DNA of 64,000 bases, taken from positions 2,480,001 to 2,544,000 of the forward strand of contig NZ_CP007014.1 in the NCBI RefSeq assembly GCF_000452705.1. Direction: 5' to 3'. Below the pieces are notes generated by a model that saw only the letters and a program-made list of their open reading frames with translations, searched no databases and had not been told where the DNA came from. The DNA is from Pseudomonas syringae CC1557. Lineage in GTDB: Bacteria > Pseudomonadota > Gammaproteobacteria > Pseudomonadales > Pseudomonadaceae. Of the stretch, positions 32,412 to 41,093 are shown in pieces (position 1 is the stretch's first letter; each line of letters begins with the position of its first letter). Made by a program: the position numbers and the translations under genes.

Positions 32412-33371
32412 ATGAATGACATTGATCGCTACATCGACGCCGCAACCCGCGATAACACCCGCCGCAGCTACCGGGCGGCCGTCGAGCATTTCGAAGTGTC
32501 GTGGGGCGGGTTTCTGCCAGCCACCAGTGAAAGCGTCGCGCGCTATCTGGCGACTTACGCAGGGACGCTGTCGGTCAATACCCTGAAGCTGCGGCTTTCT
32601 GCGTTGGCCCAATGGCATGTCAGCCAGGGTTTCGTCGATCCGACCAAGGCGCCGATGGTGCGCAAGGTGCTTAAAGGCATACGCGCCTTGCATCCGGCGC
32701 AGGAAAAGCAGGCCGAACCCTTGCAGTTACAGGACCTGGAAAAGGTGATCGCCTGGCTGGACGTGGAAGCTTGCGATGCCAGCGTTCAAAACGACCAGCC
32801 TCGGCTGTTGCGCTGCCGTCGTGACGCCGCGCTGATATTGCTGGGTTTCTGGCGGGGCTTTCGCAGTGACGAGCTGTGTCGCCTGCAGGTACAGGACGTC
32901 AAGGCCATGGCCGGTTCAGGCATTACTCTGTACCTGCCGCGCAGCAAGGGTGATCGCGAAAATATCGGCAGGACTTACCAGACCCCCGCGTTGCAGCGGT
33001 TGTGCCCGGTGCAGGCCTACATCGAATGGATCAATTGCGCCGCACTGGTGCGCGGGCCGGTGTTTCGGGCGGTCGACCGCTGGGGCAATACGAGCGAAGA
33101 GGGGCTGCATGCCAATAGCGTCATTCCGTTGCTGCGTCAGGCTTTCGAGCGTGCGGGTATCGATGCGGTGCAGTACACCAGCCACTCTTTACGCCGCGGC
33201 TTTGCAAGCTGGGCGCACAGCAACGGCTGGGACCTCAAGTCGTTGATGGCCTACGTTGGCTGGAAGGACATCAAGTCTGCGATGCGTTACATTGATGCCG
33301 CGCCGTTCCCGGGCAACCCAGGAGTGGGGAGCGGGCTGAAGGTTTCTTCTATTGATAAGCTGCCTTCATAG
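32412..33371 (+). CDS. Tyrosine-family site-specific recombinase
   Basis: 319 residues with a SAM-like N-terminal core-binding domain (about 1-95) and a catalytic domain. The catalytic set is complete: Arg151 in GFRSDEL, Lys179 in RSKGD, His258 and Arg261 in SHSLRRG, Trp284 in VGWKD and Tyr293 in MRYID. It is therefore probably active. The size suits a XerC/D- or integron/phage-type enzyme; no excisionase, phage or transposon genes are near. It is divergent from the KfrA-like gene. Chromosomal substrates are unknown. Confidence 0.88.
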   Translation: MNDIDRYIDAATRDNTRRSYRAAVEHFEVSWGGFLPATSESVARYLATYAGTLSVNTLKLRLSALAQWHVSQGFVDPTKAPMVRKVLKGIRALHPAQEKQAEPLQLQDLEKVIAWLDVEACDASVQNDQPRLLRCRRDAALILLGFWRGFRSDELCRLQVQDVKAMAGSGITLYLPRSKGDRENIGRTYQTPALQRLCPVQAYIEWINCAALVRGPVFRAVDRWGNTSEEGLHANSVIPLLRQAFERAGIDAVQYTSHSLRRGFASWAHSNGWDLKSLMAYVGWKDIKSAMRYIDAAPFPGNPGVGSGLKVSSIDKLPS

Positions 33372-33481
33372 CGAAAAGCAATCGGTGACATGAGGTTTGC
33401 CAATGAGCGATTGTCATCGATGATGCGTAAGCTTCACTCCATCGAATTCACAACCCATCCAACCCATCAGGAGATATACCG

Positions 33482-34045
33482 ATGCCTATCATCAACAGCC
33501 AAGTAAAACCGTTCAAGGCTACCGCATTCAAGAACGGCGCTTTCGTTGACGTCTCGGACGCTGACTTCAAAGGCAAGTGGTCTGTCGTATTCTTCTACCC
33601 GGCTGACTTCACCTTCGTATGCCCAACCGAGCTGGAAGACCTGGCTGACAACTACGAAGAGTTCAAGAAGCTGAACGTTGAAATCTACAGCGTCTCGACT
33701 GACACCCACTTTGCTCACGCTGCCTGGCACAACACTTCGCCAGCCATCGGCAAGATCCAGTACACCATGATCGGTGACCCGACGCTGACCCTGTCGCGCA
33801 ACTTCGATGTGCTGATCGAAGAAGCCGGTCTGGCGGACCGCGGTACTTTCGTGATCAACCCTGAAGGCCAGATCAAGATCGTTGAGCTGAACGACGGCGG
33901 TGTTGGTCGTGACGCTTCCGAGCTGCTGCGCAAGATCAAGGCCGCTCAGTATGTTGCTGCTCACCCAGGCGAAGTCTGCCCTGCCAAGTGGAAAGAAGGC
34001 GAGGCTACTTTGGCTCCGTCTCTGGACCTGGTCGGCAAGATCTAA
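33482..34045 (+). CDS. ahpC: Alkyl hydroperoxide reductase peroxidatic subunit
   Basis: 187-aa typical 2-Cys peroxiredoxin that reduces hydrogen peroxide and organic hydroperoxides. The peroxidatic Cys47 sits in DFTFVCPTE and the resolving Cys166 in GEVCPAKW, the same numbers as in E. coli AhpC. CAGGAG precedes the ATG. It is followed by a partial terminator and ahpF, which re-reduces it. No convincing OxyR box was found in the 110 bp upstream. Codon use looks biased to preferred codons, as expected for an abundant protein. Confidence 0.97.
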   Translation: MPIINSQVKPFKATAFKNGAFVDVSDADFKGKWSVVFFYPADFTFVCPTELEDLADNYEEFKKLNVEIYSVSTDTHFAHAAWHNTSPAIGKIQYTMIGDPTLTLSRNFDVLIEEAGLADRGTFVINPEGQIKIVELNDGGVGRDASELLRKIKAAQYVAAHPGEVCPAKWKEGEATLAPSLDLVGKI

Positions 34046-34105
34046 GTCGCATGAATCGGCTGGGGGCGTTGAGCTCTTGAGCAAGTAAACCGCATCGCCC
34101 CAAAA

Positions 34106-34134
34106 AACGCCCGGGCGGTAATCGCCTGGGCGTT
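34106..34134 (+). terminator. Stem-loop between ahpC and ahpF
   Basis: Arms AACGCCCGGGCG (34106-34117) and CGCCTGGGCGTT (34123-34134) pair over 12 bases with one G-U, loop of five, followed by a short T-rich GTTATTTCT. It probably terminates part of the transcripts, giving more AhpC than AhpF. Confidence 0.75.
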
Positions 34135-34170
34135 GTTATTTCTACCCTTTGTAAAACAGGAAGTCGCCAC

Positions 34171-35733
34171 ATGTTGGACGCCAATCTTAAAGCCCAGTTG
34201 AAATCCTACCTGGAGCGGGTCACTCGCCCCATCGAGATCGTCGCGTCCCTTGATGACGGCGCGAAGTCTCAGGAAATGCTCGCACTGCTCAATGACGTGA
34301 TCAGCGTTTCCAAAGACGTCACCCTGAATGACAGCGGCACCGACGCGCGTACTCCGTCGTTCTCGCTGAGCAGCCCTGGACACGATATCAGCCTGCGTTT
34401 CGCCGGTATCCCCATGGGTCACGAATTCACCTCGCTGGTCCTGGCGCTGCTGCAAGTTGGCGGCTACCCACCCAAGGTCAGTGCGGAAACCATCGAACAG
34501 GTTCGCGCCCTTCAAGGCGAGTTCCATTTCGAAACCTATTTCTCCCAGTCCTGCCAGAACTGTCCTGACGTTGTTCAGGCGCTGAATCTGATGGCAGTGC
34601 TGAACCCTGGCATCAAGCACGTCGCTATCGATGGTGCGCTGTTCCAGGACGAAGTCACCGATCGCAAGATCATGTCGGTGCCCAGCATCTACCTGAATGG
34701 CGAACTGTTCGGCCAGGGCCGTATGGGCCTGGAAGAGATTCTGGCCAAGATCGACACGGGTGCCGGTGCGCGTCAGGCCGAGAAGCTCAATGCCAAAGAC
34801 GCGTTTGACGTGTTGGTAGTAGGCGGCGGTCCTGCTGGTTCGGCGGCTGCCGTCTATGCAGCTCGCAAAGGTATTCGTACCGGTGTGGCGGCTGAGCGCT
34901 TTGGCGGTCAGGTGCTGGACACCATGGCCATCGAAAACTTCATCTCGGTACAGCACACTGAGGGGCCGAAACTGGCCGTGGCGCTTGAAGAACACGTGAA
35001 GCAGTACGAAGTCGACATCATGAACCTGCAACGCGCCGACAAGCTGATTCCTGGTGTAGCCGGTCAGTTGCATGAAGTTAAATTTGCCAGCGGCGCGAGC
35101 CTCAAGACCAAGACCGTCATCCTTGCCACCGGCGCACGCTGGAGGGAGATGAACGTTCCCGGCGAGCAGCAATACCGCAACAAGGGCGTGGCGTACTGCC
35201 CGCATTGTGACGGTCCGTTGTTCAAGGGCAAGCGCGTTGCCGTAATTGGTGGCGGTAACTCCGGCGTTGAAGCCGCCATCGACCTGGCGGGCATCGTGTC
35301 CCATGTCACTCTGCTGGAGTTCGACGTGCAGTTGCGCGCCGACGCTGTCTTGCAGCGCAAACTGCACAGCCTGCCTAACGTCACCGTGATCACCAGTGCG
35401 CAGACCACTGAAGTGACCGGCGACGAGCAGAAGGTCAACGGCCTGCGCTACAAGAGCCGCACCACTGGCGAAGAAATCACCGTTCCGCTGGAAGGTATCT
35501 TCGTCCAGATCGGCCTGCTGCCTAACAGCGAATGGCTCAGAGGCGCTATCGAGTTGTCGCCACGTGGCGAGATCGTGGTGGATTCGCGCGGCGAAACATC
35601 AGTGCCGGGCATCTTCGCAGCCGGCGACGTCACCGTAGCACCTTACAAGCAGATCATCATCGCCCTGGGCGAGGGTGCCAAGGCCTCCTTGAGCGCGTTC
35701 GACCACCTGATCCGCACTTCTGCACCAGCCTGA
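34171..35733 (+). CDS. ahpF: Alkyl hydroperoxide reductase flavoprotein subunit
   Basis: 520-aa NADH-dependent disulfide reductase that passes electrons to AhpC. An N-terminal tandem thioredoxin-like domain carries the CxxC of SQSCQNCPD; the flavoprotein part has FAD-binding [19 protein letters not shown], the second CxxC in [13 protein letters not shown]-binding [17 protein letters not shown] and the C-terminal FAD motif IFAAGDVT. Length matches E. coli AhpF. AGGAAG precedes the ATG, and a strong terminator follows the stop. Confidence 0.97.
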   Translation: MLDANLKAQLKSYLERVTRPIEIVASLDDGAKSQEMLALLNDVISVSKDVTLNDSGTDARTPSFSLSSPGHDISLRFAGIPMGHEFTSLVLALLQVGGYPPKVSAETIEQVRALQGEFHFETYFSQSCQNCPDVVQALNLMAVLNPGIKHVAIDGALFQDEVTDRKIMSVPSIYLNGELFGQGRMGLEEILAKIDTGAGARQAEKLNAKDAFDVLVVGGGPAGSAAAVYAARKGIRTGVAAERFGGQVLDTMAIENFISVQHTEGPKLAVALEEHVKQYEVDIMNLQRADKLIPGVAGQLHEVKFASGASLKTKTVILATGARWREMNVPGEQQYRNKGVAYCPHCDGPLFKGKRVAVIGGGNSGVEAAIDLAGIVSHVTLLEFDVQLRADAVLQRKLHSLPNVTVITSAQTTEVTGDEQKVNGLRYKSRTTGEEITVPLEGIFVQIGLLPNSEWLRGAIELSPRGEIVVDSRGETSVPGIFAAGDVTVAPYKQIIIALGEGAKASLSAFDHLIRTSAPA

Positions 35734-35754
35734 TAAGCAGGACCGCGCAAAACC

Positions 35755-35787
35755 AAAAAGCCCCGTGAGCGATCACGGGGTTTTTTT
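35755..35787. terminator. Bidirectional terminator between ahpF and gloA
   Basis: CCCCGTGA (35761-35768) and TCACGGGG (35773-35780) with a GCGA loop, followed by seven T on the + strand and preceded by AAAAAG, which gives a T-run on the - strand. It serves convergent ahpF and gloA. Confidence 0.88.
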
Positions 35788-35886
35788 GCAGCTGATCTGC
35801 TGGCAGATCCACAACCGTCAATGACTCTCGTACCAAGGCTCTGGCATGCAGCTCGTGCCGCTCGGCGTTACCGGGCGGCAACGACC

Positions 35887-36408
35887 TCAGAGCGGCGTAG
35901 GCTGGATGATTTCCACCCAGTAGCCGTCAGGGTCCTTGATAAAGGCCAGGCTGTTCATGCGGCCGTCGGACAGGCGCTTTTGAAAGTCCACACCCAGCGC
36001 CTCGAAGCGCTCGCAGGCCACCTTGACGTCAGGTACTGACACACAAATGTGACCGAAGCCGCGCGGGTCGCTGTTGCCATTGTGATAAGAGGCTGTGGCA
36101 TCGCTTTCGGTGCCATGGTTGTGTGTCAACTCCAGAATGCCTGGAATCGATTTCATCCATTCATCGCGCGCAGCGTCATCCTGCGGGATCTGCGCCTTGT
36201 CGACCAAGGCGAGAAAGTACAGGCTGAATTCGGCCTCCGGGAAATCACGCTTTGCAACCAGGCTGAAACCCAGGACGCGGGTGTAGAAGTCCAGCGACCG
36301 GGTGATGTCTTTGACGCGCAGCATGGTGTGGTTAAACACAAATTTTCGGGTAGCTGCTTCAGGCTCCGCAGTCACGCCTGGAAGTGTATTGAGTTCGTGC
36401 AAGCTCAT
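35887..36408 (-). CDS. gloA: Lactoylglutathione lyase (glyoxalase I)
   Basis: 173-aa metalloenzyme of the vicinal oxygen chelate fold that turns the methylglyoxal-glutathione adduct into S-lactoylglutathione. Metal-site regions visible are FNHTMLRVKD (His), ILELTHNHG (Glu), GFGHICVSVPD (His) and FIKDPDGYWVEI (Glu). The length and the insertion DKAQIPQDDAARDEW are of the longer, zinc-type form found in Pseudomonas and yeast. GGAG precedes the ATG. The glutathione link fits the nearby gor. Confidence 0.94.
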   Translation of the reverse strand: MSLHELNTLPGVTAEPEAATRKFVFNHTMLRVKDITRSLDFYTRVLGFSLVAKRDFPEAEFSLYFLALVDKAQIPQDDAARDEWMKSIPGILELTHNHGTESDATASYHNGNSDPRGFGHICVSVPDVKVACERFEALGVDFQKRLSDGRMNSLAFIKDPDGYWVEIIQPTPL

Positions 36409-36560
36409 CGATGTTCTCCAACAAATGTAAAAATTAGTGCCAAATGATACGGGGCAGGGCAGTCAGTGCCAAACCATGACAAGCGGATAAACAGCTGCAC
36501 TCTTGCTCGCCAGCGGCAACAGGCTCAGAATTTGCGGTCAACCGTACTGGCGACCCGACC

Positions 36561-37118
36561 ATGATGCTTTCGCAATACCGACGCTGCTTGCCAGGCCTGG
36601 GCCTTTTTCTGCTGCTAGCCGCTGCACAGGCCCATGCCGCTGACGCAATGATCATCTGGCCTGCGGGTTGGGAGGTCGAGGCACTGCCGACTGAATCGGA
36701 TGCGCCCGCTCAGCCCTCCGTGCAAGTCAGACAGCGCGCTGTCAAAAACGATCAGAATGGAAATCCGCTGATGGTCATGGAGCTGACGCAGACTCGTCTG
36801 ACTCCTGGGCATGAGGTGAACGTATCGGGTGTGTTGCTTGAAATGCGCAAATCCATTCAGGTCAACTTTGCCAGGAGCGGCTTTCAGAGCGTTTGTACGC
36901 ATGTGCGCGAAAGTCGACTCAGTGTGGTGCCGGCACTGGAGACCACCTGCACCATCACCCAGAACGGTGTGCATGTGCTGACTCAGACGCTAGTCGCGGC
37001 GGCCAGCAAGGAGATGGCCTGGTCGTTATCGTATGCGGGATCGGCAGAGGGGTATGCGGCCAACAAGGAGGAAGCGCTACAAATTCGCGAAAGCCTGCGC
37101 CTGGATGCAGTGCAGTGA
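36561..37118 (+). CDS. Secreted protein of unknown function (possibly DUF4946)
   Basis: 185 residues with a clear signal peptide (RRCLPGLGLFLLLAAAQAHA, cleavage after AHA). The mature protein, starting ADAMIIWPAGWEVEALP, has two cysteines (FQSVCTHVRE and ETTCTITQ) that may pair in the periplasm. I associate this pattern with the Pseudomonas DUF4946 family, from memory only. A second ATG follows the first; either could start. It stands alone between gloA and an AT-rich gap. Confidence 0.7.
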   Translation: MMLSQYRRCLPGLGLFLLLAAAQAHAADAMIIWPAGWEVEALPTESDAPAQPSVQVRQRAVKNDQNGNPLMVMELTQTRLTPGHEVNVSGVLLEMRKSIQVNFARSGFQSVCTHVRESRLSVVPALETTCTITQNGVHVLTQTLVAAASKEMAWSLSYAGSAEGYAANKEEALQIRESLRLDAVQ

Positions 37119-37135
37119 GACGTACTTTTCTGCAG

Positions 37136-37161
37136 ACAAAAAGAAGCCCGCCGAGGCGGGC
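37136..37161 (-). terminator. Terminator read on the - strand without an assigned gene
   Basis: GCCCGCC and GGCGGGC (37146-37161) form a tight GC stem. On the - strand it is followed by TTCTTTTTG, on the + strand by no T-run, so it should stop a leftward transcript. The nearest leftward gene, mvaT, already has its own terminator at 37552-37580. Confidence 0.6.
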
Positions 37162-37551
37162 ATGGGGCGCTATTCCTTTAGCGGTCTTCATCATCTTAGA
37201 ATCCATGTGAAAAAAGTGTGAAGCCCTGATCACCTGCTTGCACGGCAGCAAAAATCTGACGAATAGGTAGTAAAAATTATTTAATAGTGTGTAACAAAAG
37301 ACAAACTGAATAATTACTCTACGCTATTCAGCAAATGTTCAGCTGGCTAACTGTGCACTGAATCGCTTAACCGAAAATGTTTATTGGCGTCATTATTTTC
37401 ACGCTGTGAATAGCGCGATGACCGAAAGTTATACGTACCAGCCAGTTCATTTGCGCAATCACATGGTTCCCAGCCCGCAATGAGCTGAAAGGTAAGCGCT
37501 CTATCGACCCTGCCGTGCCGCTGGACTACAGCACACTGTCCCGGCCCTCAA

Positions 37552-37580
37552 GCAAAAAAGCCCTGCAAGTGCAGGGCTTT
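37552..37580 (-). terminator. Terminator of mvaT
   Basis: AGCCCTGC (37559-37566) and GCAGGGCT (37571-37578) with an AAGT loop; read on the - strand it is followed by six T. It lies just after the mvaT stop. Confidence 0.88.
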
Positions 37581-37598
37581 CAGGTGACGTAGTTGAAG

Positions 37599-37961
37599 TC
37601 AGGCGCGAAGCCACGAATCAACAGTGTCTACACCGTATTGTTCTTTCCAGGCTTTGAGTCCGCGATGATTACCGCCTTTGGTCTCGATCAGTTCGCCCGT
37701 GTGCGGGTTCTGATAAACCTTGATAACGCGCGCGCGACGACGTTTAGGGCCAGCGGGTGCAACCAGCGAGGTGGCGCCTGCCGGGTCCATGATTGCAATG
37801 ATGTCACGCAGGCTTTTGCCATAGGTGCCCATCAGGTCCTTGAGCTTTTGCTCGAATTCGATCTCCTTTTTCAATCCGGCGTCATTCTTCAACGATTCCA
37901 GCTGTGCAAGCTGTTCCTGAAGGGCTTTCTCTGCAGCTCGAAACTCGGCAAGTCTGGACAA
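37599..37961 (-). CDS. mvaT: MvaT-family H-NS-like nucleoid protein, TTG start
   Basis: 120-aa xenogeneic silencer that binds AT-rich DNA and oligomerises. The start is TTG at 37961: the peptide from there, SRLAEFRAAEKALQEQLAQL, is the conserved MvaT N-terminal coiled coil, and GGAG lies about 11 bases upstream. An ATG reading beginning at 38018 would add 19 unrelated residues. The central helix ends in GTYGKSLRDIIAIMDP; the basic linker GPKRRRARVIKVY and the loop KGGNHRGLKAWKEQYG form the DNA-binding domain. The AT-rich gaps on both sides may be its own targets. Confidence 0.92.
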   Translation of the reverse strand: MSRLAEFRAAEKALQEQLAQLESLKNDAGLKKEIEFEQKLKDLMGTYGKSLRDIIAIMDPAGATSLVAPAGPKRRRARVIKVYQNPHTGELIETKGGNHRGLKAWKEQYGVDTVDSWLRA

Positions 37962-38455
37962 GTAAATACACTCCAACAATGTAATGGCTGTTGTCAGCCC
38001 AATAAAGCGATGAGACAAAACTGTCTGGCCGATTTGCTCATTCGGTTCTGACCTCTACCTGCGGCGTCAATGTAAAACTTAGCCTTCCCGGCGGGGGATG
38101 TGCAGATACAGGGTATTTATAACTCACTAGCCCGTAAATGATGCACCTTTTTTTTCAGTTAGAAAACAGTCTTCTTCAAAATCATTAAATGAGGCTAGGT
38201 GCAGCTGTTGGATATACAGGACATTTCTTGTGTTATCGGGCGAGGTCTCTTGTAAGTTATTTCCGATATTTACCCATGATGAGAAACGTGGCACGTCGCG
38301 TAGCGCCACGCAGAGTCAGAAACATCTGACAGACATAAAGGCTGCCAGATATCGTGATATCAGAAATGCCCGAAGGTCGCTCGCAGAAAGGCCTGTAGCT
38401 GACAGGAGGATAGCATCTGGCCAGTTCTGGAGAATTTTCCAAGGCTCTTCTGGCC
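37962..38455. other. 494-bp gap upstream of mvaT
   Basis: Leader and promoter region of mvaT, moderately AT-rich. It contains a hairpin-like GTGGC/GCCAC pair (38288-38309) and a GATATC-GT-GATATC repeat (38350-38363). A 60-codon - strand reading (38127-38309) has no ribosome site or recognisable family, so I do not call it. Confidence 0.4.
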
Positions 38456-39550
38456 CTACAATCCTTGCTGCAACGCCGGATCGTCAGGGTTCTGCTGCTC
38501 CAGTTCTGCCAGCAGGACCTGGACATTCTGCAGCTGGCCGGTTTCTTTCCAATACTGGATCAGCAGCACCCTTGCCTTACGATTCGCGGGGTCATTCTGA
38601 ACGATTTGAGTCAGCTGCTTTTGCGCTGCTTCCAGCTCATTCAGCGAATGCAAGGCAACTGCCAGCTCATAACGGTAGTCGTTGTTTTCAGGTGCAAGCT
38701 CGATTGCCTTCGCCAGGCTGAGCACGGCGAATTCGGCTTGCCCGTGATTCAGCAGCCAGGTGCCCAAGGCATGCTGGATCATGGATGAACCGGGATTGTG
38801 CTCCAGCAGCCGGGCGAAGAGGGCTCTTGCTTGTTCGGCCTGACCTTTGCGGTCCAGCAGTTCAATGTGCGCCAGCGCCGCTTCAGTGTTACCCGGGTCA
38901 AGCGCCGTGGCCTGTTGCAGGGCCGTCAGGGCTGGATCGAGATCACCCGTCTGTAGATACAGCTTCGCCAGCTGCAGTTGATTTTGTGCGCTTGGGGGCT
39001 GACTTTTCAGCGCCTCCTGGTAAGCCTCGGCGCTTTGCTGCAGAACGGCAAAGTACAGGCCCAGTTCATCGGGTGTCAGCCCAAGCAGGGCCCGGGTGGC
39101 GTGAAACCTTACGGATTGTTCGGCGTCGTCCAGCAACGGGCCAAGCAACAGGCTGCGCTGGCTATTGGAAACCAGTTTGACGCTGACGTCGATGGCCGCT
39201 TCGCGTATGCGGGGGGACGGATTACCAAGACCTGCATCAAGCAGCTTGAGGGCCTGAGGGCTCGGGTAGTCGCTCAATTCTGCAAGCAGGTTGATGCGCT
39301 GCTCCTCGGGCAGATCGGTGCGTGCCAGCTGTTGGTAGAGCACGCGCGCGGCGCCGGGCTTGCCGTCGTGGGCCTGTTGCAGCGCCTGTTCGTAGGTGTG
39401 GCTCAGCCTGGCCGGTGCGGTCTGTACCGGCGTGCGCCACCACCAGAATGCCATTGAAAGCGCTAGCAGCGATGCAACTGCGGCGCCGATCAGCCAGCGA
39501 CGTCGAGTAACAGGTTGAGGCGATAACCCCTTGAATGGCAGTCTGGGCAT
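38456..39550 (-). CDS. Membrane-anchored HEAT/TPR repeat protein
   Basis: 364 residues. Basic N-terminus, one membrane segment (about 19-38, RRWLIGAAVASLLALSMAFW), then periplasmic HEAT-like helices (about 78-140, SPRIREAAIDVSVKLVSN and VRFHATRALLGL) and at least five TPR units to the end (LAKLYLQTGDLDPALTALQ, HALGTWLLNHGQAEFAV and similar). Such proteins scaffold envelope complexes; no specific partner is evident. ATG at 39550 opens the basic stretch; the longer reading upstream has no resemblance to anything. It lies 145 bp downstream of the oprN end, past a terminator. Confidence 0.75.
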   Translation of the reverse strand: MPRLPFKGLSPQPVTRRRWLIGAAVASLLALSMAFWWWRTPVQTAPARLSHTYEQALQQAHDGKPGAARVLYQQLARTDLPEEQRINLLAELSDYPSPQALKLLDAGLGNPSPRIREAAIDVSVKLVSNSQRSLLLGPLLDDAEQSVRFHATRALLGLTPDELGLYFAVLQQSAEAYQEALKSQPPSAQNQLQLAKLYLQTGDLDPALTALQQATALDPGNTEAALAHIELLDRKGQAEQARALFARLLEHNPGSSMIQHALGTWLLNHGQAEFAVLSLAKAIELAPENNDYRYELAVALHSLNELEAAQKQLTQIVQNDPANRKARVLLIQYWKETGQLQNVQVLLAELEQQNPDDPALQQGL

Positions 39551-39635
39551 ATCGGTTTCCAATACATGACGGGGTGCAGCTTCGGATAGAGGGTGGCAGC
39601 TGTCAAACGCCAATCGTGCGGCCGGCGGATTAATG

Positions 39636-39674
39636 ACAAAAAAAGCCCCGCGTCCTGAAGGGAGCGCGGGGCTG
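39636..39674 (-). terminator. Terminator of the mexEF-oprN operon
   Basis: AGCCCCGCG (39644-39652) and CGCGGGGCT (39665-39673) form a 9-bp stem with a 12-base loop; on the - strand it runs into seven T. It lies 22 bases after the oprN stop. Confidence 0.87.
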
Positions 39675-39695
39675 TGTTTACCGTGATCGTTCAGA

Positions 39696-41093
39696 TCAGG
39701 CTTGCGGCTGCCAACCGCCGCCCAACGCTTTGTAGATCGCCACGATGCCACGATACAGTTCGATTTCCGCCTGAGCCTGGGAGTCTTCTGCCGCCAGACG
39801 TTCGCGCTCGGCATCGAGCAGCACCAGAAAATCTGCGGTGCCCTCACGGTACTGCACCGACGCCAGTCTGGCGGCGGCGCGGCTCGACTCGCTCTGGCGC
39901 ATCAGGGCCACCAGGCGTTGCTGACGCTTGTTGTAATCGCTGAACGCGTTTTCCGACTCTTCAAGCGCGAGCAATACCTGCTGCTCATAGTTGGCCAGTG
40001 CACCTTCGGCATCCGCATCGGCGCTGCGAATCTGCGCCCGGACACTGCCCAGATCGAAGGCCGCCCAGGTGATGCTCGGGCCCAGCGACCAGGCTCTGGC
40101 GGCGGACGAGCCGATCTGCGAGCCACGTCCTGCGGTAAAGCCCAGAAAGCCGCTCAGGCTGACCCGTGGAAACAGGTCGGCAGTTGCCACACCGATCCGC
40201 GCAGTCGACGCCGCGAGCTGACGTTCGGCAGCGCGCACGTCGGGACGGTTGCGTAGCACCTGCGTCGCATCGCCGATCGGCAAGGCTTTGGCAATCGCCG
40301 GCAGCTTGCTCGGGCTCAGGTCCACGCTCAGGGTGTTCGGGCGTTCGCCCAACAGCGTCGCAATGCGGTTGCGCTGGCGAGCCTGTTCAGCCTGCAATTG
40401 CGGCACCGTTGCTTCGACTGCGGCGAGACGCGCATCGGAACGCATCACATCCAGCTCGTTGCCCACCCCGGCATCGCGCAGTTGAGTGGTGATGTCCTGA
40501 GACTTCTGCTGGTTGGTCAGGTTGTCCCGGGCGATGGCTTCACGCAATTGCGCCCCGCGCAGCTGGCCGTAGGCGTCCACCACCTCGGCAATCAAGGTTA
40601 CTTGCAGCTGATACAGATTGGCTTCGGCCGCGTCCTGGTCAGCATCGCTAGCCTCCAGTTGGCGCTGGATACGCCCGAACAGGTCGACTTCCCATGCCAT
40701 GTCGAGGCCCAGGTCATAGCGCTCGCTGTTGACCCGGCGCTCGGTGATGCCGGGCTGCTGACCCTTGCCGATGTCACTGCTGGCACGACTGGTCACCACC
40801 GGCATGACGTCGTTGGCGACGTCATCGCGAATCGCCCGTGCAGACTTGAGGCGGGCAAACGCGACGCGCAGGTCGCGGTTGCCATCGAGCGATTTGGCGA
40901 CCAGTTTATTGAGGGTCGGGTCCTCGAATTGCTGCCACCACAGGGTGTTCATCCTGCTGCGGTCATAGTTGCCCTGTGCCGCAGACTCCAGCTTTGCCGG
41001 CGCCGTTTCCGGCGTCTTGTAGTCCGGGCCGACGGCGCAGGCCGCCAGCGCCATGACCAGCAGGCTCGGGACGAAGAGTTTAAACGCGCTCAT
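39696..41093 (-). CDS. oprN: RND efflux outer-membrane channel lipoprotein (OprN type)
   Basis: 465-aa TolC-type channel of the NodT family. The signal peptide ends in a lipobox (MALAAC, Cys20 or so) followed by AVGPDYKTP. Two internal OEP repeats with helical barrel segments are seen (LRVAFARLKSARAIRD, and QVLLALEESENAFSDY), plus RNRPDVRAAERQLAASTARIG-type signature. It completes the MexEF pump across the outer membrane. The start ATG overlaps the mexF stop (TGATG); a terminator follows the stop. Confidence 0.9.
   Translation of the reverse strand: MSAFKLFVPSLLVMALAACAVGPDYKTPETAPAKLESAAQGNYDRSRMNTLWWQQFEDPTLNKLVAKSLDGNRDLRVAFARLKSARAIRDDVANDVMPVVTSRASSDIGKGQQPGITERRVNSERYDLGLDMAWEVDLFGRIQRQLEASDADQDAAEANLYQLQVTLIAEVVDAYGQLRGAQLREAIARDNLTNQQKSQDITTQLRDAGVGNELDVMRSDARLAAVEATVPQLQAEQARQRNRIATLLGERPNTLSVDLSPSKLPAIAKALPIGDATQVLRNRPDVRAAERQLAASTARIGVATADLFPRVSLSGFLGFTAGRGSQIGSSAARAWSLGPSITWAAFDLGSVRAQIRSADADAEGALANYEQQVLLALEESENAFSDYNKRQQRLVALMRQSESSRAAARLASVQYREGTADFLVLLDAERERLAAEDSQAQAEIELYRGIVAIYKALGGGWQPQA

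Larger units (their letters stand above)
37119..37598. other. 480-bp AT-rich gap, possible small RNA
   Basis: No credible ORF. It is visibly more AT-rich than its surroundings (for example 37260-37420). The - strand has the terminator at 37136-37161 and, just before it, a second hairpin CGCTA/TAGCG (37168-37183). With the mvaT terminator at its right end, a leftward small RNA starting within the gap is possible. A - strand reading starting near 37215 runs through the terminator and is not believed. Confidence 0.35.

Noticed and set aside
32412..33371. Recombinase as marker of a genomic island or prophage
   Set aside because: No tRNA, attachment-site repeats, phage or transfer genes are seen on either side within the window.
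33372..33481. Possible OxyR box upstream of ahpC
   Set aside because: I looked for ATAG-N7-CTAT-type spacing; partial repeats such as CAATCG/CGATTG occur but do not fit the known pattern.
34042..35367. 441-codon open frame opposite ahpF
   Set aside because: Shadow of ahpF, whose assignment is certain.
36955..37251. 98-codon - strand frame through the terminator after the secreted protein gene
   Set aside because: It runs straight through a GC stem with T-run and overlaps the antisense of a better gene.
38127..38309. 60-codon - strand frame upstream of the TPR gene
   Set aside because: No ribosome site and no recognisable features; lies in the mvaT leader region.
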